64,000 bases of DNA from Mucilaginibacter sp. (GTDB taxonomy: Bacteria > Bacteroidota > Bacteroidia > Sphingobacteriales > Sphingobacteriaceae): assembly GCA_030445275.1 (NCBI GenBank), contig JAUCSE010000031.1, positions 104,461 to 168,460 of the forward strand, read 5' to 3'. The position numbers were made by a program, and so were the translations under genes. The notes below the pieces were generated by a model, which saw nothing but the letters and a program-made list of their open reading frames with translations, did not search any database and had not been told where the DNA came from. This document shows positions 37,715 through 46,379 of this stretch, piece by piece (positions within the stretch are counted from its first letter, which is position 1; each line of letters starts with the position of its first letter).

Positions 37715-37734
37715 GTTAACTAACTTCGTTAAAT
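37715..37734. promoter_or_regulatory. Palindrome GTTAACTAACTTCGTTAA upstream of bshA
   Basis: A near-palindrome ~70 bp before bshA and 18 bp before a -7-like CATATTTG (37753-37760). A near-identical sequence lies at 39147-39165 upstream of the 63-aa gene, which suggests a shared DNA-binding regulator. Confidence 0.45.
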
Positions 37735-37803
37735 CATTTTACACAGCTTTAACATATTTGCCGTAAATTGCTGTTAAACTTGCAGCCATAATTAACCATA
37801 TTA

Positions 37804-38958
37804 ATGAAAATCGGAATTGTTTGTTACCCAACCTTTGGCGGAAGCGGAGTTGTAGCCACAGAACTTGGCAAAGGCCTTGCCGACCGCGGTCACCAGGTTC
37901 ATTTTGTTACCTATAACCAGCCGGCCCGGTTAGATCTGTTTTCCGAAAATTTGTTTTATCACGAAGTATCGGTATCTAACTATCCACTTTTTGATTTTCC
38001 ACCGTATGAGCTGGCCCTGGCTAGTCGCCTGGTTGATGTGGTACGTCATGAAAATCTGGATGTACTGCACGTTCATTACGCTATTCCGCATGCATCTGCA
38101 GCCTTTATGGCTAAGCAAATATTACTAACCTACGGCATTTATATCCCAGTGGTTACTACCTTGCACGGCACCGATATTACCCTGGTAGGTAAAGACAGAA
38201 CTTTTAAACCGGTGGTTACTTTCTCCATCAATCAATCTGATGGAGTTACCGCAGTATCTGAAAACCTGAGGCATGATACCTATGAGTTTTTTGAGATTGA
38301 GAATGACATTAAGGTAATACCAAACTTTATTGATCTTACACGTTTCAGCCTGAAGGCAAAAGATCACTTTAAAAAAGCTATTGCGCCATCGGGCGAAAAG
38401 ATATTGGTACACACCTCCAACTTCCGTAAGGTAAAACGTACCGAGGATGTGATCAAGATATTTGCTAAGGTGGTTAAAAAGATCCCCTCAAAACTATTAA
38501 TGGTAGGTGATGGCCCTGAGCGGTCTGGTTGTGAGCAACTATGCCGCGACTTGAATGTTACCGATAATGTGCGCTTTTTAGGCAAGCAGGATGCTATTGA
38601 AGAAATACTTTCAGTAGCCGATCTGTTCCTGATGCCATCACAGTCAGAAAGTTTTGGTTTGGCAGCCTTGGAAGCTATGGCCTGTAAGGTCCCGGTGATC
38701 AGTACCAATGCCGGCGGTTTGCCCGAATTAAATATTGATGGTGTAACCGGTTTCCTAAAGGATGTTGGCGATGTTGACGGTATGGGCGAAAGAGCTATTT
38801 ATATATTAGAAAATGAAGCCCGCCTTGCTACTTTTAAAGAAAATGCTCTGGCCCGCGCCAAAGAATTTGACCTGGCTACCATTTTACCTTTATACGAGAA
38901 CTATTACTTGGAGGTAATTGATAAATGCAGAGTAAAATGCCCAAGCAAGGTTAAATAA
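37804..38958 (+). CDS. bshA: N-acetyl-alpha-D-glucosaminyl L-malate synthase
   Basis: 384 aa GT4 glycosyltransferase. N-terminus MKIGIVCYPTFGGSGVVATE, HVHYAIPHASAAFMAKQI, TTLHGTDITLVG and the C-terminal SESFGLAALEAMAC / NAGGLPELNIDGVTGFL nucleotide-binding motifs match BshA, which makes GlcNAc-malate from UDP-GlcNAc and malate, the first step of bacillithiol synthesis. BshB and BshC are not in the window. Divergent from the VOC gene. Confidence 0.95.
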   Translation: MKIGIVCYPTFGGSGVVATELGKGLADRGHQVHFVTYNQPARLDLFSENLFYHEVSVSNYPLFDFPPYELALASRLVDVVRHENLDVLHVHYAIPHASAAFMAKQILLTYGIYIPVVTTLHGTDITLVGKDRTFKPVVTFSINQSDGVTAVSENLRHDTYEFFEIENDIKVIPNFIDLTRFSLKAKDHFKKAIAPSGEKILVHTSNFRKVKRTEDVIKIFAKVVKKIPSKLLMVGDGPERSGCEQLCRDLNVTDNVRFLGKQDAIEEILSVADLFLMPSQSESFGLAALEAMACKVPVISTNAGGLPELNIDGVTGFLKDVGDVDGMGERAIYILENEARLATFKENALARAKEFDLATILPLYENYYLEVIDKCRVKCPSKVK

Positions 38959-39146
38959 ATTTTCTTATTAAGAAACAGCTGAATAGTATTATCTGTCATA
39001 CAATATAACAAGAGGTATCTATTTGACAATTAGATCCTTTTGTTATGCAAGGGCAATAAAACCTACATATATTCATTTTTCATGCTTTTGTAATAAACCT
39101 GATACAGATAAAATTTATTTTCTAAAAGTTAAAATTTATCACCCAT

Positions 39147-39165
39147 GTTAACTAACTTAGTTAAC
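39147..39165. promoter_or_regulatory. Palindrome GTTAACTAACTTAGTTAAC
   Basis: 19 bp, symmetrical about one base, 26 bp before the 63-aa gene. Matches the site upstream of bshA in 16 of the first 18 positions. Candidate operator. Confidence 0.5.
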
Positions 39166-39190
39166 TGTTTCACTTTTAAAAATTAAACTT

Positions 39191-39382
39191 ATGGCAAAGC
39201 ACACAACCCTAAAGCGTGGTCAATTACTTAAGTACATTGGTAAAAGATGGAAGAATTTAAACATCACCAATCCTATCGTGAAATTTTTAGGTTACGATAG
39301 TAATGGCTTCGCTGATGCCTGGGTTGAGTACCAGGGCCGCCTGTTGTTTATTTCACTTAAAGAGGTTGAACTGGCTGTTTAA
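39191..39382 (+). CDS. Small basic protein of unknown function (63 aa)
   Basis: Starts MAKHTTLKRGQLLKYIGKRW and ends EYQGRLLFISLKEVELAV. Highly basic N-terminus and short beta-strand-like segments resemble a small SH3-like or KOW-like barrel, but I cannot name a family. It sits directly behind a palindromic site and 93 bp upstream of the fluoride riboswitch, transcribed in the same direction. Confidence 0.65.
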   Translation: MAKHTTLKRGQLLKYIGKRWKNLNITNPIVKFLGYDSNGFADAWVEYQGRLLFISLKEVELAV

Positions 39383-39474
39383 TTAAAAACTTTATGCTAT
39401 CATGACCGGGTTTGTTTTTAAACTCACCCCTGAATAATTACGGCTTTTACAAAAAAGGAGCTATATTCGTACTA

Positions 39475-39527
39475 AGGAAATGGTGTCTTCCTATTTAACC
39501 GCCCTAAAAAGCTGATGGCGCCTACAA
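39475..39527 (+). ncRNA. Fluoride riboswitch (crcB motif) aptamer
   Basis: Sequence and layout match the class: GGAA (39476-39479)/TTCC (39488-39491) closes P1; its loop carries ATGGTGTC; then TTTAACCGCC and the signature GCTGATGGCGCCTAC (39511-39525). The pseudoknot pairs GGTGTC (39482-39487) with GGCGCC (39517-39522) in all six positions (two G-U). P3 is weak on paper. It precedes a CLC-F gene, the usual cargo. A promoter-like TATATTCG (39462-39469) ends just before the aptamer. Confidence 0.92.
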
Positions 39528-39537
39528 TTAATTAACT

Positions 39538-39565
39538 CGCAGGGTTTACCCTGTGCTAATTTTTT
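39538..39565 (+). terminator. Expression-platform terminator of the fluoride riboswitch
   Basis: CGCAGGGT pairs with ACCCTGTG (39538-39555) and is followed by CTAATTTTTT. Farther out, CCTACAA (39521-39527) can pair with TTGTAGG (39564-39570), which would capture the aptamer's pseudoknot strand. So ligand-bound aptamer and terminator-side pairing are mutually exclusive: fluoride should allow read-through into the exporter gene. Confidence 0.75.
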
Positions 39566-39769
39566 GTAGGTGGAAAAAAAACTCAACAAATCTATTTTAA
39601 GCATCCCTGGGAATAACTCCCGGCCGCAACCCCTTGCTTTTCCTGTTTATTTACGGCTTATAAGCTCAATATCTTATAAGGGGGCTTTTTATTGGCTCCA
39701 AGCAATAATCGTCTTCGCTTTATTACTCCAAAATCATATCATAATTAACCTAAATTAGTCCTCCATAAA

Positions 39770-41161
39770 ATGAAAGACAAAATTTTCACATCCGAACATT
39801 TTTCTATACTAAAAAATCTGCTCCGCTGGACGCTCATCATTATTCCTATTGCTATAGTTATTGGCAGCATAGTGGCTTTATTTTTATGGTTACTTAATTT
39901 TGTGATCCATTTTAGGTTTCGCAATCCGGGTATCCTGTACTTTTTACCTGTAGCGGGAGTGCTCATCCATTTTATTTATAAGCTCATTGGCAGCTCGGCC
40001 GAAAAAGGGAACAATCTTATTATCGACGAAATTCATGCACCAGGAGGGGGGGTACCCAAACGCATGGCTCCCATTGTACTGATAACTACCCTGATCACCC
40101 ATCTTTTTGGAGGCTCGGCAGGGCGCGAAGGGACAGCTGTGCAAATAGGCGGCAGCATAGCCCAAATGTTTGGCAAATGGTTTAAACTGAATGAAACCGA
40201 TACCCGTATTGTGCTGATAGCTGGTATTGCAGCTGGTTTTGGGGCTGTTTTTGGCACACCTTTAACTGGGGCCATATTTGCTATGGAGGTACTAACCATC
40301 GGTCGTATACAATACAACGCTTTATTGCCTTGCCTCATAGCCAGCATTATAGGCGATGTAACCGTAGCTGCCTGGGGTGTTCATCATACGGCTTATCATA
40401 TTGATGTGTTTGCAACGATGCCACATTGGTTTTCGGCCTATTTGTCCTTTGACTTTGTCCTGCTTTTTAAAATCATCATAGCCTCCGTGGCATTTGGACT
40501 TACCAGCTACCTGTTTGCCGGCATGGTGCATGGCATTAAAGCTTTTTTTGTAAAACAGATATCAATATCCTGGCTTATACCTGCTTTAGGTGGGTTGATC
40601 ATTATAGGCCTTACCCTGCTTATTGGCAAACCTGATTACCTGAGTTTAGGCATTGATGCAGAACATGCCGGGGCGGTTACCATTCCATCAGCCTTTCAAG
40701 CTGGCGGGGCCGATACCTGGAGCTGGTTATGGAAAACCATTTATACCACCGTTACCCTGGCAACCGGGTTTAAAGGAGGCGAGGTTACTCCGCTTTTTTA
40801 TATTGGCGCCACATTAGGCAATACCTTATCGGTATTAATGGACGCACCGGTAAGCCTGTTTGCGGCATTAGGCTTTATAGCCGTTTTTGCTGGGGCAACA
40901 AATACGCCACTAGCCTGCACTTTCATGGGAATTGAACTTTTTGGCGGCCAGTATGCCTTGTTTTTTGCGGTAGCTTGTTTTACTGCTTACTTTTTCAGCG
41001 GACACTCTGGCATATATGGCGCGCAGCGTATCGCGGTACCCAAAATATCTGATACCCGCTTTTCTGATTCGGCTACCCTGTCAGAAGCCAGCAATCGCAG
41101 GCAAAATTATGTACAGAAAAAGATAGAGAAGTATGGATTGGGAGGTAAGGGGAAGAAATAA
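39770..41161 (+). CDS. CLC-F type fluoride/proton antiporter
   Basis: 463 aa, CLC fold with ten or more helices. The first CLC anion-site motif GSGIP is replaced by GNNLIIDEIH (residues 80-89), the gating Glu is kept in GREGTAVQIGG (E120), and the third motif reads GFKGGEVTPLFYIG instead of GxFxP: the changes known for the fluoride-specific CLC-F clade. It exports F- from the cytoplasm. The preceding fluoride riboswitch agrees. The highly basic C-terminus (RRQNYVQKKIEKYGLGGKGKK) is cytoplasmic. Confidence 0.92.
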   Translation: MKDKIFTSEHFSILKNLLRWTLIIIPIAIVIGSIVALFLWLLNFVIHFRFRNPGILYFLPVAGVLIHFIYKLIGSSAEKGNNLIIDEIHAPGGGVPKRMAPIVLITTLITHLFGGSAGREGTAVQIGGSIAQMFGKWFKLNETDTRIVLIAGIAAGFGAVFGTPLTGAIFAMEVLTIGRIQYNALLPCLIASIIGDVTVAAWGVHHTAYHIDVFATMPHWFSAYLSFDFVLLFKIIIASVAFGLTSYLFAGMVHGIKAFFVKQISISWLIPALGGLIIIGLTLLIGKPDYLSLGIDAEHAGAVTIPSAFQAGGADTWSWLWKTIYTTVTLATGFKGGEVTPLFYIGATLGNTLSVLMDAPVSLFAALGFIAVFAGATNTPLACTFMGIELFGGQYALFFAVACFTAYFFSGHSGIYGAQRIAVPKISDTRFSDSATLSEASNRRQNYVQKKIEKYGLGGKGKK

Positions 41162-41220
41162 CCCATTAAATTAAGTGAAACAATTTCTTTTTCCTTATTA
41201 GAATAGTTTGATACGCTATG

Positions 41221-41620
41221 GCCGCGGAGGCCTTTTACTTTTGTCGTGACAAAAGTAACAAAAACACCTTTTTTCTTTTAGGCTTCTTTGCCGCACGAGG
41301 CCTTTGCCCTGCAAACCAGCCAGAACCACGGGCTGCAAACAGTTGCCCTACTGCGTTCGCTCATTATTCCACGCTTCTGCAAATATTTGCTATGCCCCTC
41401 CTTGCGCTCAAAGCCAACTTATTCTGCCTGATTTCGCCCGAAGCGAGCTGCAGGAAAAGAGAAATAAGAATCAGGAAGGATTGAATTGCAAATCAAAAAT
41501 GCGGGTAAAGGCTTGACAGAAAAGCGGGCCGGGGTGTTTTGCCTTGTGTGGGGAAGCTTTTTTCTGTCTTGATCTTTTGGTTACTTTTGTATCAAGACAA
41601 AAGTAACAGCCCCAGCGGCA
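41221..41620. repeat. MITE-like element with imperfect terminal inverted repeats
   Basis: The left end (from GCCGCGGAGGCCTTTTAC) and the complement of the right end (GCCGCTGGGGCTGTTAC) share about 45 bp, including palindromes TTACTTTTGTC/GACAAAAGTAA (41235-41258) and TTACTTTTGT/ACAAAAGTAA (41582-41607). The 400-bp body has no credible CDS and no transposase. The 41162-41711 gap otherwise shows nothing: short ORFs here have no homology-like features. Confidence 0.65.
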
Positions 41621-41711
41621 ATTGAGCGCTCTGCGATAGGCATATACGCTTTGCTCTGTACAGGCTTCGCTTCTCGCACTGACGGGATTAGAAAGCTGCC
41701 CATCATCCAAT

Positions 41712-44297
41712 CTAACTCCCCGGTTTCTTAGCCGGATTTTTAACCGTATCCGTAACCGCTTTTACAGGCAGCTTATTAATACCGGTTTTGCTTATTGTAT
41801 CCTTAACCGCTTTTATAACCGGCAAACTACCCGCTTTACCTACCGTGTCCTTTACAGCCTTTATTGCGCCCGGCTTAACCGCTCCGGCTTTACTTACCGT
41901 ATCTTTTCCGGTTTTAACAGGATGCAGTTTGCTTGTATCCGTTTTAGTTGAATCTTTGTTGAGCTTTGATAATGCCCCTTTCAAACTATCGGCTTTAGCC
42001 TGCTTTAAACTATCAGCTTTGGTTTTTGGCGGCGGCGCTTTTACCACAGGTATTTTTTTACGATGCGATGGAATGATAGACTCTTTTGATACCGGTCTTT
42101 CCTTTGGCTTCCAGATAAATCCCTTTAATGTTTTATCCTCTTCCGTAACCTTTGCTATTGGTATATACCGGTTTTCGGGTTTTGTTAAAAAAACAATGTC
42201 TGACACCTCACCTTTATTAAAGTTAGTACGTATGCGGCTGCTAAGCGATCGCTGCATTCCGGCCACTTTACCACTATCGCGCTTAAAGAAAATACTTTCG
42301 GCATTTACGGCAATGTATAACCTATCCATTTTATCGTTTTTGAAGAATCCCCGCATTTTACGGCCCGATGCCTGGTTAAAGTGCACAGAATCCTCCTTTT
42401 CAATATTTACCACAAAGGCTGAGGGAAATAACTCCATATTATCCAGCTTTTTATTACGCATCTGCAGGTAAACTGTATCGCCTGACAGCTGTGAGCCCTG
42501 TGTCCAGAATATGGGGTTTACATAGCAGCGTATGGTAGAGTCACTATTACTATAAAAAATAGAGTCGGCCTTCCCTTGCAAATCCGATTTAAATATTTTG
42601 GCATGGTGATGGGCAATTACTATCCTTATCCTGGCCGTATCACTTACATCAAACTCCCGTGTTGCAAAAACAGGATCTTTTTTCATCTGTATCTGCCGCA
42701 AACTATCCTGTTTTGCCTTTCTTAGCGCATTTAACTTATCCTTTTTTATCTGTGTCGAATCAACTTTAGGTTTTCCAAAAATGTTACGGTGTAAATAAGT
42801 GGTATCCTTTGGTATATGCAATGATACAGTTGGCATTCCTTTAAGCTTGTTGTTTAAAACAGCCAGTTTCAAGCCTCTCTCAGAAGTGTCCCTAAAATGT
42901 AGCATACGCTGTTTTTCCTGATATATTTTCAGGTTTTTGTACGTCATGATCTGCGTTTCAAGCGTATCCGCAGTCATAAATATCGAGTCACGCTTTATTT
43001 TTTCAGGATGTTTGGCAGTATCGGCTGGTAACGGGGGCTTTTTACCATCTTTATCCAACAACATATTTTTATTTTGCGATGCCAGTTGTTTAACCACCTG
43101 GCCTGCTTTTACAGAATCGGCCTTGCTTACTATTCCCTGAGGCGGTTTAAGATTCGCCGCCATTGTGGTCATATTAGTAATACTTTTAATATCCGTGGGT
43201 ACTTTTACGTTTTTATTTTTTCCGGCTAATGCTTTTACCGTTGAATCTACCTTTGTAGAATCTGCTTTGCTTATTGTTACCTTAGGCTTAAGCGCTGCAG
43301 CCATCTTTGTCATATTGGTGATATTTTTGGTATCGGTTACCAGCCCTTTTACATTTTTGGCTTGTATCGGAGTTGTCTTCGTATTAACCGAGTCTGTTTG
43401 GGTGGTATCCTTTTGCTCGGTAACCATTACCATATAGGCATATTGTGTAACTACTGTTCGTTCATCAGCCTTGAAATAAGTGCCCAGATCACCTTTGAGT
43501 GTTATTCTTTGTTCATTATCATTAAAAGTGATGTTTTTAACTGCGCGACCGTACCCTTTAAGTCTGTCATAAAACAAACTATCACCTTTTAATGATTTAG
43601 TACCTTGTTTATATAAATTATGTTTGCCAAAAAAAGCCTGCTCGGTTATGGTATTGTACAAGCCGTTTTCGGTATACAGGGTATCCTTGTCTTTTTTTCC
43701 ATAAATATTGGTGGGGCCGTAAAAATAGGATATACGGGTACCTGTATTATACCGCAGCGTATCTGTTTTTATAATGGCATCAATAGTAGTAAGCACCACA
43801 TCATAACGAAAGTAGGAATCGCGCGAGTAAGCAAAGTAATAGCCGTTTTTACTGGTAAGCACATTATCCTTATTCACCAGTTTACCACCGCCGGTGTAGG
43901 TACCTATACGGCTGGCGGTGTTATAAGTCAAATAATCGGTTGTCAGCGTGGCATCGCGGTCAACCATTTTTACATTACTGGTTAATATGGCCAGCTTAGT
44001 ATTGCCGTTATAGTTCAGCTTATCTGAGAAAATGTTCAGCGTGTCGCCCTGGTTTATGTTCACATTACCAAAAGCATCAAAGGCATTATCCTGCGGGTAA
44101 AAATAGGCGCTGTCAGACCGCAGGGTCGAGAAATCCTGTTTAAATACGCCCTTATACACCTTAATGGCATCACGGCCATTGATCTTAGTGCCCGTGCTAC
44201 GTTCTGATTGTATTAGATTTACAATTGATTTCTTTTTTTGCCCCATAACAGTGGCCGCAATCATCAATAATAAAAGGCTTAAAACATATTTCCTCAC
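41712..44297 (-). CDS. OstA-like (LptA/LptD-N type) protein with repeat-rich extension
   Basis: 861 aa. Signal peptide ending TVMGQ, then beta-jellyroll OstA repeats (AYFYPQDNAFDAFGNVNINQGDTLNIFSDKLNY...LTTDYLTYNTASRIGTY..., ENGLYNTITEQAFF), typical of the periplasmic LPS bridge. After ~310 it carries two tandem ~48-residue repeats (NITNMTKMAAALKP / SITNMTTMAANLKP with KADS...) and, in the last 120 residues, Lys/Thr repeats of the AVKDTVGKAGS type. The insertions lengthen it to ~860 aa against roughly 550-600 expected. Role: LPS transport. Confidence 0.85.
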   Translation of the reverse strand: MRKYVLSLLLLMIAATVMGQKKKSIVNLIQSERSTGTKINGRDAIKVYKGVFKQDFSTLRSDSAYFYPQDNAFDAFGNVNINQGDTLNIFSDKLNYNGNTKLAILTSNVKMVDRDATLTTDYLTYNTASRIGTYTGGGKLVNKDNVLTSKNGYYFAYSRDSYFRYDVVLTTIDAIIKTDTLRYNTGTRISYFYGPTNIYGKKDKDTLYTENGLYNTITEQAFFGKHNLYKQGTKSLKGDSLFYDRLKGYGRAVKNITFNDNEQRITLKGDLGTYFKADERTVVTQYAYMVMVTEQKDTTQTDSVNTKTTPIQAKNVKGLVTDTKNITNMTKMAAALKPKVTISKADSTKVDSTVKALAGKNKNVKVPTDIKSITNMTTMAANLKPPQGIVSKADSVKAGQVVKQLASQNKNMLLDKDGKKPPLPADTAKHPEKIKRDSIFMTADTLETQIMTYKNLKIYQEKQRMLHFRDTSERGLKLAVLNNKLKGMPTVSLHIPKDTTYLHRNIFGKPKVDSTQIKKDKLNALRKAKQDSLRQIQMKKDPVFATREFDVSDTARIRIVIAHHHAKIFKSDLQGKADSIFYSNSDSTIRCYVNPIFWTQGSQLSGDTVYLQMRNKKLDNMELFPSAFVVNIEKEDSVHFNQASGRKMRGFFKNDKMDRLYIAVNAESIFFKRDSGKVAGMQRSLSSRIRTNFNKGEVSDIVFLTKPENRYIPIAKVTEEDKTLKGFIWKPKERPVSKESIIPSHRKKIPVVKAPPPKTKADSLKQAKADSLKGALSKLNKDSTKTDTSKLHPVKTGKDTVSKAGAVKPGAIKAVKDTVGKAGSLPVIKAVKDTISKTGINKLPVKAVTDTVKNPAKKPGS

Positions 44298-44314
44298 GTT
44301 GGCAAAATTAGTTT

Positions 44315-44344
44315 TTTGTTGGGGTTATTAAATTAATAATTTTG
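44315..44344 (+). promoter_or_regulatory. Bacteroidota-type promoter directly in front of tilS
   Basis: TTTG at 44315-44318, 18 nt, then TAATTTTG (perfect TAnnTTTG) at 44337-44344. The ATG of tilS begins 4 bp later, so the transcript would be leaderless or nearly so. Confidence 0.5.
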
Positions 44345-44348
44345 GTGA

Positions 44349-45686
44349 ATGCTACCAGTTAAACAATTTGTTGATTTTATTGAACAAAATACCTTGTTTA
44401 CGCCTAAAAGCAAAATTTTAGCTGCAGTAAGCGGTGGCATGGATTCTGTTTTAATGGCCCACTTATTAAAAGCCGCCGGTTTTAATTTTAGTATAGCCCA
44501 TTGCAATTTTCAGTTACGCGATGATGAAGCCCTGCGCGACCAGGAATTTTGCAACAGCCTGGCCAATCAGCTTCGTGTACCTTTTCATACCATCAATTTT
44601 GATACCCGGAATTATGCGGCCGACAATAAAATATCTATCCAGATGGCCGCCCGCGAACTGCGTTATCAATGGTTTGATCAGATTTGTCAGCAGTCAGATT
44701 ACCAGGTTATTGCGCTTGCACACCACCAAAACGATACAATTGAAACAATATTGTTAAACCTCACCCGCGGCACCGGCATAGCCGGCCTGCATGGCATACT
44801 GCCTAAAAATGGCCAATGGGTGCGTCCCTTAATGTTTTTAAACCGCGATGAAATAGCAACTATTATAAGCGATAATAAATTGGACTATGTAGAAGATAGC
44901 TCCAATTCATCGGCTAAATATGCCCGCAATAAAATACGGCTGGAGGTAATACCCAAGCTAAAAGAGCTTAATCCAAGCCTTGAAAAAACCTTTGAAAGCA
45001 ACCTGAAACATTTCCGGGATATGGAAACCCTACTTGAAAATCAGGTAGCGGGGTTAAGGAAAACTTTAACTAAACATAATGGCGATGGGCTATATTTATT
45101 GCTTGATGAAGTAAAGCAGTTGAACCCAATCCGCTTATTGTTATTTAAGTTGCTGCAGGAATATGGTTTTAATGAAACCGCCGTTGATGATCTGGTGTCT
45201 GTTTTGGATAAACACTCCGGGCGGATATTTGAATCAACCGGCTTTTTGCTGGTTCTGGACCGCGACAGGTTGATCCTGAAAAAAAGAACAAACGGAGAGC
45301 TACAAGCTATGCTCATTGCCGAAAAAGACCATGAATTAAACTATGGCAATTATAAATTGAATGTATTGCATGATGATAGCGCCCTGATCATTAAGGATAA
45401 TCCGCTGGCGGTATCCATTGATTCGGCTTTGTTAATATTTCCATTAACACTCCGGGCATGGCGCGAGGGCGATTATTTTTATCCGCTGGGGATGAGGGGC
45501 CGAAAAAAGCTAAGCGACTTTTTTATTGCGCAAAAGATTGGGCTGCATCAAAAAAATGAAGTTCCTTTGCTGGTAAATGGCAATGGCGATGTAATATGGG
45601 TGGGTGGTTACCGCCCCGACGAAAGGTATAAAGTAAATAATAACACTAAAAAAGTTACTATCTTCGAATTGTATAAATTAAGATGA
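44349..45686 (+). CDS. tilS: tRNA(Ile)-lysidine synthase
   Basis: 445 aa. ATP-PPi loop SGGMDSVLMAHLL, FSIAHCNFQLRDDEA, HHQNDTIETILLNLTRGTGIAGLHG, DSSNSSAKYARNKIRLEVIP, and the C-terminal RAWREGDYFYPLGMRGRKKLSDFFI domain. It modifies the wobble C of tRNA-Ile(CAU) to lysidine, an essential decoding step. ATGA overlap with the next gene. Confidence 0.97.
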   Translation: MLPVKQFVDFIEQNTLFTPKSKILAAVSGGMDSVLMAHLLKAAGFNFSIAHCNFQLRDDEALRDQEFCNSLANQLRVPFHTINFDTRNYAADNKISIQMAARELRYQWFDQICQQSDYQVIALAHHQNDTIETILLNLTRGTGIAGLHGILPKNGQWVRPLMFLNRDEIATIISDNKLDYVEDSSNSSAKYARNKIRLEVIPKLKELNPSLEKTFESNLKHFRDMETLLENQVAGLRKTLTKHNGDGLYLLLDEVKQLNPIRLLLFKLLQEYGFNETAVDDLVSVLDKHSGRIFESTGFLLVLDRDRLILKKRTNGELQAMLIAEKDHELNYGNYKLNVLHDDSALIIKDNPLAVSIDSALLIFPLTLRAWREGDYFYPLGMRGRKKLSDFFIAQKIGLHQKNEVPLLVNGNGDVIWVGGYRPDERYKVNNNTKKVTIFELYKLR

Positions 45687-46165
45687 GCGATAAAACAGTC
45701 TTTGTAGAAAAACAGTATCTCGGCAGGGAATTTATACCTATTACTATACGCCTGGTTTTGGCCATGTTTTGTTTTGCAGCCTATTTTTTTACTGACGAAC
45801 GTGAGCGTAATGGCGACTTACTGGTTGTTGTGGGTTTTGCCATTATCATCATATCTATCATCATGGGGTTTTTGCTCCATTTCAGAACCAAAGTTGAAAA
45901 TAAAAGCATATTACTCAACGGTTTATGGACCACCCGCCTGGTAAAAATTGACCTGAACGGTATTGTAAAAGTTGAAAAAGGATCATATAGCCGCTACCTG
46001 TTTAATAACCCTGTATATAACCTGCACACCAAAGGCACCATTCGTTTTTATACCGCGGGTAATGATGCCATTCACCTGACCGATAGAGATGGTTTGCTCT
46101 ACATCATCGGCTCCCAACATGCCAATGAGTTTTTAAGGGCGATAAAAGACGAAATGAAGAAGTAG
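45683..46165 (+). CDS. Unknown two-helix membrane protein, coupled to tilS
   Basis: 160 aa. Two hydrophobic helices (ITIRLVLAMFCFAAYFF and LLVVVGFAIIIISIIMGFLLHF), then a soluble PH-like/GRAM-like beta domain (ILLNGLWTTRLVKIDLNGIVKVEKGSYSRYLFNNPVYNLHTKGTIRFYTAGNDAIHLT). ATG overlaps the tilS stop (ATGA), indicating coupled translation. Family not recognised. Confidence 0.7.
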   Translation: MSDKTVFVEKQYLGREFIPITIRLVLAMFCFAAYFFTDERERNGDLLVVVGFAIIIISIIMGFLLHFRTKVENKSILLNGLWTTRLVKIDLNGIVKVEKGSYSRYLFNNPVYNLHTKGTIRFYTAGNDAIHLTDRDGLLYIIGSQHANEFLRAIKDEMKK

Positions 46166-46379
46166 GCATACCGCCTTTCTGCTCTTTTTAAATTCAATTC
46201 TTGTTTTCCAAAAGCATTAACTACTTATTTGAGTTAGTTTATTTTAACGCACTGTATAACAGAAACTTACAAACACACAAAAGTGTTAAAAAGCGTTAAT
46301 TCTGTCGCTTTTAATGAAAAAAGGGGCCAAAAAGGATTAGTTTAGGGGCTAAATAACCCTTTACTTTGATCAAATAGCC

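Noticed and set aside
39570..39758. 62-aa plus-strand ORF between the riboswitch terminator and the CLC-F gene
   Set aside because: No recognisable protein features; sits in the riboswitch expression platform and leader.
41218..41516. Two small plus-strand ORFs
   Set aside because: They lie inside the MITE-like element, have no signal, domain or codon bias, and overlap each other.
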